Of a stretch of DNA of 64,000 nucleotides, positions 52,583 to 61,656 are shown piece by piece (position 1 is the first letter of the stretch; each line of letters begins with the position of its first letter). Both the position numbers and the translations under genes were made by a program. The DNA lies in the NCBI RefSeq assembly GCF_030287445.1, contig NZ_JASVWB010000002.1, positions 4,836,001 to 4,900,000 of the forward strand, in the 5' to 3' direction. The notes under the pieces were generated by a model. The model had not been told where the DNA came from, made no database searches, and worked only from the letters and a program-made list of their open reading frames with translations. This DNA is from Streptomyces sp. ALI-76-A (GTDB lineage Bacteria > Actinomycetota > Actinomycetes > Streptomycetales > Streptomycetaceae).

Positions 52583-53428
52583 TCACACCGGCGCCGTCGC
52601 CAGCTGTTCGAGGGCGGCGGCCTCCCGGCTGCCCGCCCGCGCGCTGAACACATGCATGACCAGGCCGCTCTCGCCGGGCGCGGCCGGGACGTGCAGGGTC
52701 TCGTAGTCGAGGTCGAGCAGCCCGGCGGCGCGGTGCCGCAGCCGTTTGCGCCCGGCCGCGCACATCACCACCTCGCCGGAGTCCCAGATCCGCCGGAAGT
52801 CGCCGCTGTCGGCGGCCAACCGGGCGATGAGTGCGGCCAGTTCGGTGTCGGCGGGGTAGCGGGCCGCGGCCACCCGCAGCTGGCCCACGGCCTCCGCCGC
52901 CCGCTCCTCCCACTCCGGGTGGAGGGCACGGGAGGCCGGGTCGAGGAAGAGGAACCGGGCGTTGTTGCGGTCCCGGCGGCCCGGATCCGCGAGTCCGCCC
53001 ATCAGTTCGGCGCCCAGGCCGTTCCAGGCGACCACGTCGAGACGGTGGTCCGTGACGAAGGCGGGCAGCCCGGCCATGGCCTCCAGCGCGCGCAGGAGCA
53101 CGGGTCCCACCCGGAGCCTGGGCGTCGGCTCGGGCCTGCCCGAGGCGAGGGTGTCCAGGTGCCGGCGCTCCGCCGGGTCGAGGCCGAGCACCCGGGCGAG
53201 CGCGTCGAGGACCTCGGGGGAGGGCTGGGTGGCCCGGCCCTGTTCCAGCCGTACGTAATAGTCGACGCTGATCCCGGCGAGCTGGGCCAACTCCTCGCGG
53301 CGCAGCCCGCGTACCCGTCGGCGGCCCCCGCCGGTCAGCCCCACGCGCTCCGGCGCGACCCGCTCGCGACGCGCGCGCAGAAAGCCGCCGAGCGCCTTGC
53401 CGTCCCCCAAGCCGCGCACCCCGTCCAT
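52583..53428 (-). CDS. XRE-family regulator with MmyB-like ligand domain
   Basis: 281 residues from ATG 53428. The helix-turn-helix is RREELAQLAGISVDYYVRLE then QGRATQPSPEVLDALARVLG. The C-terminal MmyB-like domain (ALEAMAGLPAFVTDHRLDVV, AWNGLGAELMGG) is typical of Streptomyces regulators next to oxidoreductases. The divergent oxidoreductase gene at 53786 is the usual partner, and the regulator probably represses it. The 357-bp gap is filled by tandem repeats (53471-53665). Confidence 0.9.
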   Translation of the reverse strand: MDGVRGLGDGKALGGFLRARRERVAPERVGLTGGGRRRVRGLRREELAQLAGISVDYYVRLEQGRATQPSPEVLDALARVLGLDPAERRHLDTLASGRPEPTPRLRVGPVLLRALEAMAGLPAFVTDHRLDVVAWNGLGAELMGGLADPGRRDRNNARFLFLDPASRALHPEWEERAAEAVGQLRVAAARYPADTELAALIARLAADSGDFRRIWDSGEVVMCAAGRKRLRHRAAGLLDLDYETLHVPAAPGESGLVMHVFSARAGSREAAALEQLATAPV

Positions 53429-53470
53429 GCGTTCCAGTATGCGGGGCCGGCCGGTGTGGCCCGGGCGCTC

Positions 53471-53665
53471 GTCCGCCGTGCGCGGCCGGTCCGTCCTGCT
53501 CCGGTGCTTGTCCGCCGTGCGGGACCGGCCGGTGTGGCCCGGGTGCCTGTCCGCTGTGCGGGCCGCTCCGTCCTGCCGCAGTGCCTGTCCGCCGGTCCAC
53601 ACCGCCTGGCGAGTCCGCCGGTCGACACCGCCTGGCGTGTCCGCCGGTCCACGCCGCCCGGGCCT
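53471..53665. repeat. 39/26-bp tandem repeats in the XRE-oxidoreductase divergent gap
   Basis: Units beginning gtccgc occur at 53471, 53510, 53549, 53587, 53613 and 53639, with spacings of 39, 39, 38, 26 and 26 bp, multiples of about 13. A ggccggtgtggcccggg element near 53448 and 53526 is also duplicated. They occupy most of the gap and could carry regulator-binding half-sites. Confidence 0.8.
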
Positions 53666-53785
53666 TTCCGCCGGCGAGACCCGTCCGCCCTGCCCGCGTT
53701 CCTGGTCCTCGCGGTACCAGGAACCCCGGTCCGCCGGTTCCACAGGGTTCTGGATCGCGACGGGCGCCCGGGAGAACGTGACGGC

Positions 53786-54496
53786 ATGACGGAAACCACC
53801 GAGCAGGGCAGGAAGATCCTCGTCGTCTCCGCCCACCCCGAACCCCGTTCCCTCAACGCCTCCCTGACCGCCTTCGCGGTCGACCACCTCCGCGCGGCCG
53901 GGCACGAGGTCCGCGTCTCGGACCTCTACGCGATGAAGTGGAAGGCGACGCTGGACGCCGACGACTTCCCGGACCACACCCCGGAGCGCCGGCTGCACGT
54001 GATGGACGTCTCCGAGGAGGCCACCCTCGCCGGCCACCTGTCCCCGGACGTCGCGGCCGAGCAGGAGAGAGTCCGCTGGTCGGACGCGGTGATCATGCAG
54101 TTCCCGCTCTGGTGGTTCTCGGCCCCGGCGATCCTGAAGGGCTGGATCGACCGCGTCTTCACCAGCGGCTTCGCGTACGGTCCGGCCGTCCCGCCACCCT
54201 ACGGCGAGAGCGCGCCGCTGGCCGGCCGGCGGGCCCTGCTGTCGGTGACGTACGGCGCCCGCGCGGACTCCTTCTCCCCCGACGGCGTCCACGGCGACCT
54301 GGCGCACATCCTGCACCCGCTCCAGCACGGCCTGTTCCGCTTCACCGGCATGGCCCCACTGGAACCGTTCACGGTGTCCGGGGCGAACGCCCTCGCGGCG
54401 GAACGCTTCACCGAGGCGCGGACGGCGTACGCCCGCCGCCTGGACGCCCTGTTCACGTCCGCTCCGGTGCCGCTCGACGCGCCGATACGGAGCTGA
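53786..54496 (+). CDS. NAD(P)H-dependent flavodoxin-fold oxidoreductase (quinone reductase type)
   Basis: 236 residues from ATG 53786. The flavodoxin-like fold is evident: ILVVSAHPEPRSLNASLTA at the N-terminus (FMN phosphate site), DAVIMQFPLWWFSAPAILKG then WIDRVFTSGFAYG. These match NQO/KefF/MdaB-type quinone reductases, which use FAD or FMN and protect against quinone or electrophile stress. It is divergent from an XRE/MmyB-type regulator, a frequent pairing. The C-terminus (FTEARTAYARRLDALF) is helical and normal. Confidence 0.9.
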   Translation: MTETTEQGRKILVVSAHPEPRSLNASLTAFAVDHLRAAGHEVRVSDLYAMKWKATLDADDFPDHTPERRLHVMDVSEEATLAGHLSPDVAAEQERVRWSDAVIMQFPLWWFSAPAILKGWIDRVFTSGFAYGPAVPPPYGESAPLAGRRALLSVTYGARADSFSPDGVHGDLAHILHPLQHGLFRFTGMAPLEPFTVSGANALAAERFTEARTAYARRLDALFTSAPVPLDAPIRS

Positions 54497-54523
54497 CCGT
54501 CGCGCGGCCGGCGGATCGTGCCG

Positions 54524-55921
54524 TCAGTCCTCGCCGGCCCCGTCGTCCTCGTCCTCGTCCTTCTCGGAGCCCTTGGACCCCTCCCGCCTCTCCGGCTCCC
54601 CCGTCTGCTCCTTCCCCGTCTGTTCCTCCGCCGTCTGCTCCTCTCGCGTGGCCGTCGCGACGGCCGTGGTCGGGGACGGAACGGGTACGCCGGCCAGGGG
54701 CGCGGCCTCGGACGGGGCGGCACTCGGCGTCGCCGCGGGACTCGTGACGGGGGCCGTCGTCCCCGGGGTGCTGTCGCCGGGGCTGTCGGCGGTACTGCGG
54801 CCGGGCGCGAACCACAGCATCCCGGCGACCATCGCGGCCAGGAACACCACCACGCCGGCGGCCATCCAGCCCACTCCGGGCCGTCGGGCGGCGGTTCCCC
54901 GTCCCGGACCCCGAGAGCGCCGGGCCGCACGCGGACGGGGCGCCCGTCCGGTCGCGGAGGGCAGCGCGTACGTCGTCGGGGGCCCGGTCTCCGGCGGGAA
55001 CACCGGCGCGGGGGCGGCTGCCGCGGACACGGCCGGTGCCCAGGCCTGTGCCCGTACCGGGGCGGGCGCCCGCCCCGGTACGGATACCGGTTCCGGCAGC
55101 GGCTCGGAGCGGCCCTGCCACGCTCCGCCGCCGAACCACTCGGCGACCTGCTGGGCGGCCGGCCGGTCCTCGGGCCGCTTGGCGAGCAGTCCGAGCAGGT
55201 AGTTCTCGAAGGCGGGCGGAATCCGGGCGCCGAGCTGCCGGGGTGGCACGGGGGCGGAGTCGAGGTGCTGGTGCAGGATCGCCATGGCGCTGTCGGCCCT
55301 GAACGGCGGGCGTCCGGTGAGGAGTTGGTACAGGACACAGCCGAGGGCGTACACGTCGCTGGCCGGTCCCGCGGCCTTCCCGAGGGCCCGCTCGGGCGCG
55401 AGATAGAGGCTGGTGCCGACGATCTGTCCGGTCGTGGTGAGCGCGCCGGACGGGTCGTCGATGAAGCGAGCGATGCCGAAGTCGCCGATCTTCAGGGTGC
55501 CGTCGGGGTCCAGCAGCAGGTTGGCGGGCTTGATGTCGCGGTGCACGATGCCCTGCTGGTGGGCCGCGGCGAGCCCGGCGGCGGCCTGGGTGGCGATCCG
55601 GGCCACCTGGTCGGCGGGGAGCGGCCCGGCCGTGGTGAGCCGGTGGGCCAGGCTGTCGCCCTCGACCAGTTCCATCACCAGGAAGAGCCGGCCGTCGTAC
55701 TCGCCGAAGTCGTACACCCCCACCACGTACGGGTGGTTGAGCCGCCCCGCGGTCTGGGCCTCCAGCCGGAAGCGGGAGGTCGCCGTGGGGTCGGAGTCGT
55801 GGGGCAGGAGGAGCTTGACGGCCACCGTCCTGCCGAGCGTCTCGTCGAGGGCCCGCCAGACCTCCCCCATCGCCCCGCGACCGATCGGATCCTGCAGCCG
55901 GTACCGGCCCGCTATGAGCAC
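54524..55921 (-). CDS. Ser/Thr protein kinase with transmembrane segment and acidic tail
   Basis: 465 residues from GTG 55921 (VLIAGRYRLQDPIGRGAMGE), with GAGGA upstream; a GTG at 55975 is an alternative without a good ribosome site. The kinase domain has P-loop GRGAMGEVW, HRDIKPANLLLDPDG and DFGIARF, and APERALGKAAGPASDVYALG. After a Pro/Ala-rich linker comes one membrane segment (AAGVVVFLAAMVAGMLWFA) and a Thr/Glu-rich tail ending in an acidic cluster. No PASTA domains. A 227-bp part of its catalytic domain is duplicated at 56741-56967. Confidence 0.9.
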   Translation of the reverse strand: MLIAGRYRLQDPIGRGAMGEVWRALDETLGRTVAVKLLLPHDSDPTATSRFRLEAQTAGRLNHPYVVGVYDFGEYDGRLFLVMELVEGDSLAHRLTTAGPLPADQVARIATQAAAGLAAAHQQGIVHRDIKPANLLLDPDGTLKIGDFGIARFIDDPSGALTTTGQIVGTSLYLAPERALGKAAGPASDVYALGCVLYQLLTGRPPFRADSAMAILHQHLDSAPVPPRQLGARIPPAFENYLLGLLAKRPEDRPAAQQVAEWFGGGAWQGRSEPLPEPVSVPGRAPAPVRAQAWAPAVSAAAAPAPVFPPETGPPTTYALPSATGRAPRPRAARRSRGPGRGTAARRPGVGWMAAGVVVFLAAMVAGMLWFAPGRSTADSPGDSTPGTTAPVTSPAATPSAAPSEAAPLAGVPVPSPTTAVATATREEQTAEEQTGKEQTGEPERREGSKGSEKDEDEDDGAGED

Positions 55922-56123
55922 CTGTTCGTCATCCTCATGCCGTAAGACGTGTCGATGGCCGCCGGCCGGACTCACCGCGTGGCGCGGGGTGAAACCGTGG
56001 GGGGTGCCGCAGCCGACCCAGCCTACCGGCTGCCGCGAACCCCCGACGACCGCTGACCACTGGCTCTCTGACGGAGCGTCAGGTATGGTCGCCCCGCCGT
56101 GCCGCTTCGAAGGGGTGAGTGCG

Positions 56124-56699
56124 ATGGAGACAGGCCGGACGCGTCCCCCGTGCCCGCGACCGACGGGCAGCCCCCGCTGGGTCGCGCTGTTCTACCGGCC
56201 GGAGACGGCCTCCTGGCAGGTGGCCGCCCAGGCGCCCGACCGCTCGCCGGTCCTGTACGCGCTCGGCGAGATGACCCAGACCCTGCGGGCCCGCGGCGAG
56301 GAGGCGACCGTCGCGCTGTGGGGCCCCGAGGAAGAGGACTGGCACCGCTACGACGTCTCGGCCCCCGAGCCGACACCGACCGCACGACAGGCAGCACCCG
56401 CGCCGACACCGACCGCACGACAGGCGGCCCCCGCGCCGACACCGACCGCACCGCAGGCGGTACCCGCCCCCGCGTCGACCGCGCCCCAGGAGACCTCCGC
56501 CGCCGCCAGGGAGCCCAGCGGGCTCGTGGAGCGCATGCGCGACCGCCGGCACCAGGCGCTCCTGGCGGGCCTGAGCAAGGCCGGCCTCTACGACCTCGCA
56601 CCGGACGACGTGGCCGCCGTACAGACCGTGGTCGACCGGCTCGACGAGGCGACCGTCCGCACCCTCGCCCACTGGCTCGCCACCGCAGCGGCGCGCTGA
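56124..56699 (+). CDS. Unrecognised protein with tandem Pro-rich repeats
   Basis: 191 residues from ATG 56124, with AAGGGG upstream. The N-terminal ~75 residues (SPRWVALFYRPETASWQVAA, YALGEMTQTLRARGEEATVA) look like a small globular domain. A central Pro/Ala-rich linker has PTPTARQAAPA units encoded by three 33-bp repeats at 56370-56468, and the C-terminal ~60 residues are helical (RMRDRRHQALLAGLSKAGLY, VDRLDEATVRTLAHWLA). No named family recognised. It lies divergently from the kinase at 54524 and downstream of the kinase copy's end, which suggests it may be a kinase-linked substrate or adaptor (inference). Confidence 0.7.
   Translation: METGRTRPPCPRPTGSPRWVALFYRPETASWQVAAQAPDRSPVLYALGEMTQTLRARGEEATVALWGPEEEDWHRYDVSAPEPTPTARQAAPAPTPTARQAAPAPTPTAPQAVPAPASTAPQETSAAAREPSGLVERMRDRRHQALLAGLSKAGLYDLAPDDVAAVQTVVDRLDEATVRTLAHWLATAAAR
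56370..56468 (+). repeat. Three 33-bp coding repeats in the Pro-rich linker
   Basis: 56370-56402, 56403-56435 and 56436-56468 are 33-bp units beginning ccgacaccgaccgca, with a few changes between copies, encoding PTPTA-rich 11-residue repeats. Confidence 0.85.
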
Positions 56700-56740
56700 G
56701 GCGCGCTGAGGCGCCGGTCGGGCTCGACCCGCCCCGTCGC

Positions 56741-56967
56741 GCTCTCGGCTCTGAACGGCGGGCGCCTGGTGAGGAGTTGGTACAGGACACAGCCGAGGGC
56801 GTACACGTCGCCGGCCGGTCCCGCGGTCTTCCCGAGGGCCCGCTCGGGCGCGAGACAGAGGCTGGTGCCGACGATCTGTCCGATCGTGGTGAGCGCGCCG
56901 GACGGGTCGTCGCTGAAGCGGGCGATGCCGAAGTCGCCGGTCTTCAGGGTGCCGTCGGGGTCCAGCA
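56741..56967 (-). pseudogene. Partial copy of the Ser/Thr kinase catalytic domain
   Basis: 56741-56967 aligns without gaps with 55289-55515 of the kinase gene at 54524-55921, about 95% identical by eye (roughly 11 differences). It covers the kinase segment from LDPDGTLK through GDFGIARF and APERALGKTAG to the PPFRAES region, in an open frame but with no start, P-loop or C-terminus. The surrounding sequence (56968-57245) has no recognisable gene. It is a truncated duplicate, not a functional kinase. Confidence 0.85.
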
Positions 56968-57245
56968 CCCGGCGTCGGCGTCGGCGTGGACGCGCGGGGC
57001 GGCGGGGCGTGGCCGCCGACGACGACACGGCGCCGCACGGCAGCACCCGCCACCGTCCCGGAGCGGCGGGCCGACCGGCCCCGCCGGACACGCGAACGCC
57101 CGACCGCTGGCGACGGGGGATGCACCAGCGATCGGGCTATGGCCAAGACTAACAACGCCGTATGTCCGGCGGGAGCCGACTGCTGATCGGTGGTGATGAG
57201 TTGTGATCGGGATCACGTGGGGCGGGGCGGCCGCACGGGTCCGCG

Positions 57246-60200
57246 TCACTGGTCGCACGGGGGGTCGTACGAGAGGCGGGGCAGGTACTCGTGCCACTTC
57301 TCCGGCGTCAGGACGCCCCGTGTGGTCGAGCAGATGCGGTCGACGGCGTCCTCGACGTCCAGGTTCCACAGCCGTACGGTGTCGGCGCCGCTCGACACCC
57401 CGAGCATCTGGCTCTTCGGGCTGAACGCCAGGAAGTTGCCCGTCTTGGCGTTGGGGCTCATCGACTGCCCGATGGGCGCGGCGTCGGCGGGGTGGGACAC
57501 GTCCCACAGCCGGACCGTGTTGTCGTTGCCGCCGCTGGCCAGCCTGCGCCCGTCCCGGCTGAACGTCAGCGACACGACCGCCTCGGTGTGGCCGGTGAGC
57601 GGCTCGCCCAGCCCGCTCGCGTCGCGGGAGTCGGTGACGTCCCAGAGGCGGACCGTGTCGTCGTCGCTGCCGCTGGCCAGCGTCCGGCCGTCCGGGCTGA
57701 AGGCGAGCGAGTTGACGGGGCCGAGGTGCCCGGTCAGCGGGCCGCCCAGGCCGGTGACGTGCCGGCGGTCGGTCATGTCCCACAGCCGGATGCCGCCGTC
57801 CGCGCTGCCGCTGGCGAGGGTCCTGCCGTCGCGGCTGAACACCAGGGCGTTGACGTAACCCCTGTGGCCGGTGAGCGGCGTGCCGAGCGGAACGACGCGG
57901 GACGGGTCGCCGACGTCCCACAAGTGGAGGGTGCGGTCGTCGTAGGCCGTGGCCAGCGTCCGGCCGTCCGGGCTGAAGGCCAGCGCGTCGGGGCCCATGA
58001 ACCGGGTCCGCAGTTCGATGGGCGGCCCGTGGGACACCGGCCGGGCCGGGTCGGTGACGTCCCACAGGTACACGGCCCGGGTTCCGCCGAGGACCGCGAG
58101 GGTGCGGCCGTCGGGGGAGAACACCAGCGAACGCTGGCCGCTGTCGCCGGGCGTGAAGGGCGCGCCCAGCGACACGGGCCGGGCCGGCCGCTGGACGTTC
58201 CACAACCGGACCCGTCCGTCACGCGCGGCCGTGGCGAGCACCTTCCCGTCCGGCCGGAACGCCCCGATGCGGCCGACCATGTCGGACGTCGGGATCGCCC
58301 ACAGGCGCACCTTGCTGTCGCCGCTGCCGGTGGCCAGCGTCCTGCCGTCAGGGCTGAAGCCGACGGCGTACATCTCGCCGCTGCTGCCCGCGAGCGGCTC
58401 GCCGACCTGCGACGGATAGGCCGGATCGCTCACGTTCCACAGGCTCGCCGTGCTGTCCGCGCTGCCGGCGGCGAGCAGGTTCCCGCGAGGGCTGAAGGCC
58501 ACCGACCACACGGGTCCGGTGTGTCCGGTGAGCGGCGCGCCGAGCTGAGCGGCCCGGCGGGGGTCGGACACCTTCCACAGCCGGACGGTGTCGTCCTCGC
58601 TGCCGCTGGCGAGGGTGTTTCCGTCGGGCCTGAAGGCCACGGAGTGCACGAGGGCGGTGTGCCCGGTCAGCACGGTGTCGACCGGCCGCGGATCCCGTGG
58701 ATCGGCCGTGTCCCACAGCCGGATGGTGGTGTCGTCGCCCCCGGCGGCCAGCGTCCGCCCGTCGGGGCTGAAGGCCACGGCACGCACGGCCGCGGTGTGC
58801 CCGGTCAGTGCCTCCAGCGGGGCGGGCTCGCGCGGATCGCGCACGTCCCACAGACGTACGGTCCGGTCCTCGCCGGCGGACGCCAGCGTGCGCCCGTCCG
58901 GACTGAACGCGACCAGGTAGATCGTGCCCCGGTGACCGGTCAGGGGCGCGCCCAGCGGGCGCGGACGGCCCGGGTCCCGTACGTCCCACAGCCGGACGGT
59001 GCCGTCGTCCGCGGCACTGGCGAGGGTGGTGCCGTCGGGGCTGAAGACCGCGCTGCTCACCCAGCTCGTGTGGCCGGTCAGGGGCTTGCCCAGGGCTTTG
59101 GGGCGGCCCGGGTCCGCCACGTCCCACAGCCGGACGGTCCGGTCGTAGCTGGCGGTGGCGAGGACCTCGCGGTCCGGGCCGAACGAGGTGAGGTAGACGG
59201 CACCGGTGTGGCCGAGCAGAGGCGTGGCCAGCGGGGCGTTCACGATCGAGAGCAGCCGGTTGGTGGTGCCCTCGTCGTCCGGCCGCAGCCGGTGGGCCAC
59301 CAGGTCGAGCTGGGCGGACAGCGACGGGTCGGTGTACTGGACACGATCGGCCTCGGCGACCACCTGTTCGAACACGGCGTCGTTGCGCTGCTGCCAGGCG
59401 ACCACCGCCGAACCGACGGCCACCACCGCCAGCACCACCAGCGCCGCCACCGCGCCGCGGCTGAGCCACACGGTCCGCCTGCGCAGCCTGACCGAGGCGG
59501 CCAGGAAGTCCACCGCGCCGCGGGTCAGGAACGGGTCGCCGGCGGACTTCACCCAGATGTGCGCCTGTTCCAGCCGGGAACCCCGGTAGAGCAGCGACGT
59601 GTCGCGGTTCGAGCCCTCCCAGGCGCGGACGTCCTCCTCCAGCCGCTGGCGCAGCAGGTTGCCGTGGCGGTCCTCCTCGATCCAGTCGCGCAGCCGGGGC
59701 CAGGCGTGCAGCAGGGCCTCGTGGGTGATCTCGACGGTCTCCGCGTCGAGCGTCACCAGCCGGGCGCGCACCAGCGCCTCCAGCGACTCCTCCGTCTTGG
59801 CCGGGTCCGTCGACTCCTCCGCCAGCCGCCGCCGCGTTGCCCGCCGCCGGGTGGCCTGGGTGTCCTCACCCAGCCGGACCAGCCGCAGCAGCAGCAGCCG
59901 CGCGGCGGTCCGGGCGGCCGGATCCAGCCCCGACCAGGCCCGCTCGGCGGTCGCCGCCACCGCGCCCTGGATCCCGCCCGCCGCCCGGTACCCGGCCAGC
60001 GTCAGCCGTCCCGCCTTGCGGCGCTGCCAGGTGGCGAGCAGGGCGTGCGAGAGCAGCGGCAGCGCGCCCGCGTCGTGCGCCCCGCGCGGCCCGTCGGCGC
60101 TCACCTCGCGCACGATCAGTTCCGCGAGTCCCGGTTCCAGCTCCAGCCCCACCGCCTTGGCCGGCCCGGTCACCGCTTCCCGCAGCTCCGCGGTGGTGAG

Positions 60201-61445
60201 GGGCCCGAGCACCATGGGCCGGTGCTGGAGCGCGTCGGCCAGCTCGGGATACCCGAGGCACCGCTCGTAGAAGTCGGCCCGGATCCCGAGGACGACCAGG
60301 ACGGGGGCCGTAGCGCCCGGACCGGCGGGAGTGGACGCGGCGTGCAGCACCTGGATGAAGGCGCGCCGCTCGGCCTCGTCGGCACAGAGGGTGAACGCCT
60401 CCTCGAACTGGTCGACGATGACGACGGGACGCGCCCCGGACGGTGACTCACGCCGCGCCCATGCGGCGAGGGCCCCGTGCACGGCGTCGGTGAAGCCCGC
60501 GTTCCCCTGCGCGCCGTCGAAGCCGGTGGTCCCCCGGGCGCCGAAGCCGACGGCCTCGTACACACCGGGGGCGGCGGCCTCGTGCACACCGGAGCCGGGC
60601 TCGGTACCGGAGTCCGCACCCGCGCCGGAGTTGGCCTGCGCACGGGAGCCGGTGTCCGTGTCGGAGTTGGCCCGCGCACCCGAGCCGGTGTCCGTGCCGA
60701 CGCCGACGCCGACGCCGAGGCCGGCGAGCTCCGGTATGCGCCGGGTCAGCTCCTTCAGCGGATCGGCGCCCGGGACGAGTTGCAGGACCGGGGTGCCCCG
60801 TCCGTTCCCCTCACCGAGCGCCCCGTCGCGCACCGCGGGCACCAGCCCGGCGTTCAGCAGGGACGACTTCCCCGCCCCGGAGGCGCCCACCAGCATGACG
60901 AGACCACCGGCCGGCTCGGTCGCGCGCAACCGGGCGACCAGGGCGTCCGTGCTCCGTTCCCGCCCGAAGAACCATCGGGCGTCCTGCTGCCGGTAGGAGG
61001 CCAGCCCCCGGTACGGGCACACACCCCCGGCGACGCCGGAACCGTCCGCCCGGGTCCGCGGCTCCTCTCCGCCGTCCGTCTCGGGGGCGGCGGCACGCTC
61101 CCCGACCGGGCCGGCGACCGCCCGCTCCCACAGCCACTGCCACTGGGCGAGGTCGTAGAGTCCGGGGGACACCGGCGTGGGCCGCTCACGCCGGGCCTGG
61201 GGGATGAGGACGTGCAGCACCGCCGCGAGAGCGGCGAACTGGGCCGGTACGTTCTTGGCCCGCCGCCAGTCACTGATCCGCTGCGCCGACACCCGTACGG
61301 TCCGCCCCCGCTCGTCGACCCGTCGCAGCCGGACGACCGCTTCGGCGACGCTCTTGAGGGGAGGGTTGCCGGCCTCCCTGTACAGCAGCGCGAGACGTTC
61401 CGCGAAGGCCGTGCGTGCCCCTGAGTCGGAACTCAAGGTCTCCAC
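57246..61445 (-). CDS. Large HTH-nSTAND NTPase-transmembrane-WD40 protein
   Basis: 1399 residues from GTG 61445 (GAGGGA eight bases upstream). Residues 1-110 include a helix-turn-helix-like region (RTVRVSAQRISDWRRAKNVP). An nSTAND1-type NTPase follows: CPYRGLASYRQQDARWFFGR, Walker A GASGAGKSS (187-195), Walker B PVVIVDQFEEAF (~340-350). A Gly/Thr/Asp low-complexity insertion lies between them (~245-315). One membrane segment is at ~660-684. The rest (745-1390) contains 14 WD40-like blades of ~46 residues, most with GH and RLWDV motifs, enough for two seven-bladed propellers. STAND NTPases are signal-dependent switches; ligand and effector output here are unknown. Confidence 0.88.
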   Translation of the reverse strand: METLSSDSGARTAFAERLALLYREAGNPPLKSVAEAVVRLRRVDERGRTVRVSAQRISDWRRAKNVPAQFAALAAVLHVLIPQARRERPTPVSPGLYDLAQWQWLWERAVAGPVGERAAAPETDGGEEPRTRADGSGVAGGVCPYRGLASYRQQDARWFFGRERSTDALVARLRATEPAGGLVMLVGASGAGKSSLLNAGLVPAVRDGALGEGNGRGTPVLQLVPGADPLKELTRRIPELAGLGVGVGVGTDTGSGARANSDTDTGSRAQANSGAGADSGTEPGSGVHEAAAPGVYEAVGFGARGTTGFDGAQGNAGFTDAVHGALAAWARRESPSGARPVVIVDQFEEAFTLCADEAERRAFIQVLHAASTPAGPGATAPVLVVLGIRADFYERCLGYPELADALQHRPMVLGPLTTAELREAVTGPAKAVGLELEPGLAELIVREVSADGPRGAHDAGALPLLSHALLATWQRRKAGRLTLAGYRAAGGIQGAVAATAERAWSGLDPAARTAARLLLLRLVRLGEDTQATRRRATRRRLAEESTDPAKTEESLEALVRARLVTLDAETVEITHEALLHAWPRLRDWIEEDRHGNLLRQRLEEDVRAWEGSNRDTSLLYRGSRLEQAHIWVKSAGDPFLTRGAVDFLAASVRLRRRTVWLSRGAVAALVVLAVVAVGSAVVAWQQRNDAVFEQVVAEADRVQYTDPSLSAQLDLVAHRLRPDDEGTTNRLLSIVNAPLATPLLGHTGAVYLTSFGPDREVLATASYDRTVRLWDVADPGRPKALGKPLTGHTSWVSSAVFSPDGTTLASAADDGTVRLWDVRDPGRPRPLGAPLTGHRGTIYLVAFSPDGRTLASAGEDRTVRLWDVRDPREPAPLEALTGHTAAVRAVAFSPDGRTLAAGGDDTTIRLWDTADPRDPRPVDTVLTGHTALVHSVAFRPDGNTLASGSEDDTVRLWKVSDPRRAAQLGAPLTGHTGPVWSVAFSPRGNLLAAGSADSTASLWNVSDPAYPSQVGEPLAGSSGEMYAVGFSPDGRTLATGSGDSKVRLWAIPTSDMVGRIGAFRPDGKVLATAARDGRVRLWNVQRPARPVSLGAPFTPGDSGQRSLVFSPDGRTLAVLGGTRAVYLWDVTDPARPVSHGPPIELRTRFMGPDALAFSPDGRTLATAYDDRTLHLWDVGDPSRVVPLGTPLTGHRGYVNALVFSRDGRTLASGSADGGIRLWDMTDRRHVTGLGGPLTGHLGPVNSLAFSPDGRTLASGSDDDTVRLWDVTDSRDASGLGEPLTGHTEAVVSLTFSRDGRRLASGGNDNTVRLWDVSHPADAAPIGQSMSPNAKTGNFLAFSPKSQMLGVSSGADTVRLWNLDVEDAVDRICSTTRGVLTPEKWHEYLPRLSYDPPCDQ

Positions 61446-61576
61446 CCCTTACTTCCCTCGCGTGGAACGTCCGGACCGGAAAACTCACTTTATATGCCTG
61501 ACCTGCGGCTACGGCTCCGGACGGAGTCCGGAACCTCCCCGTGGGCGGTCGCGGATGGCAGGATCACGCCGCAGCA

Positions 61577-61618
61577 GCGCAGCAACCGGACGTCACAGCG
61601 CGGCAACCGGACGTCACC
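61577..61618 (+). repeat. 21-bp direct repeat upstream of the 22-codon ORF
   Basis: gcgcagcaaccggacgtcaca (61577-61597) and gcgcggcaaccggacgtcacc (61598-61618) are adjacent, differing at two bases. The spacing of two helical turns and the position 39 bp before a small ORF suggest tandem regulator sites. Confidence 0.7.
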
Positions 61619-61656
61619 ATGCCAGGCCACCAGCTCAGCGCTCGGAGGGGCACCTC

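Noticed and set aside
57291..60446. Plus-strand open frame of over 1000 codons
   Set aside because: Antisense to the WD40 gene; repetitive composition mirrors the WD40 repeats and no domain or ribosome site is seen.
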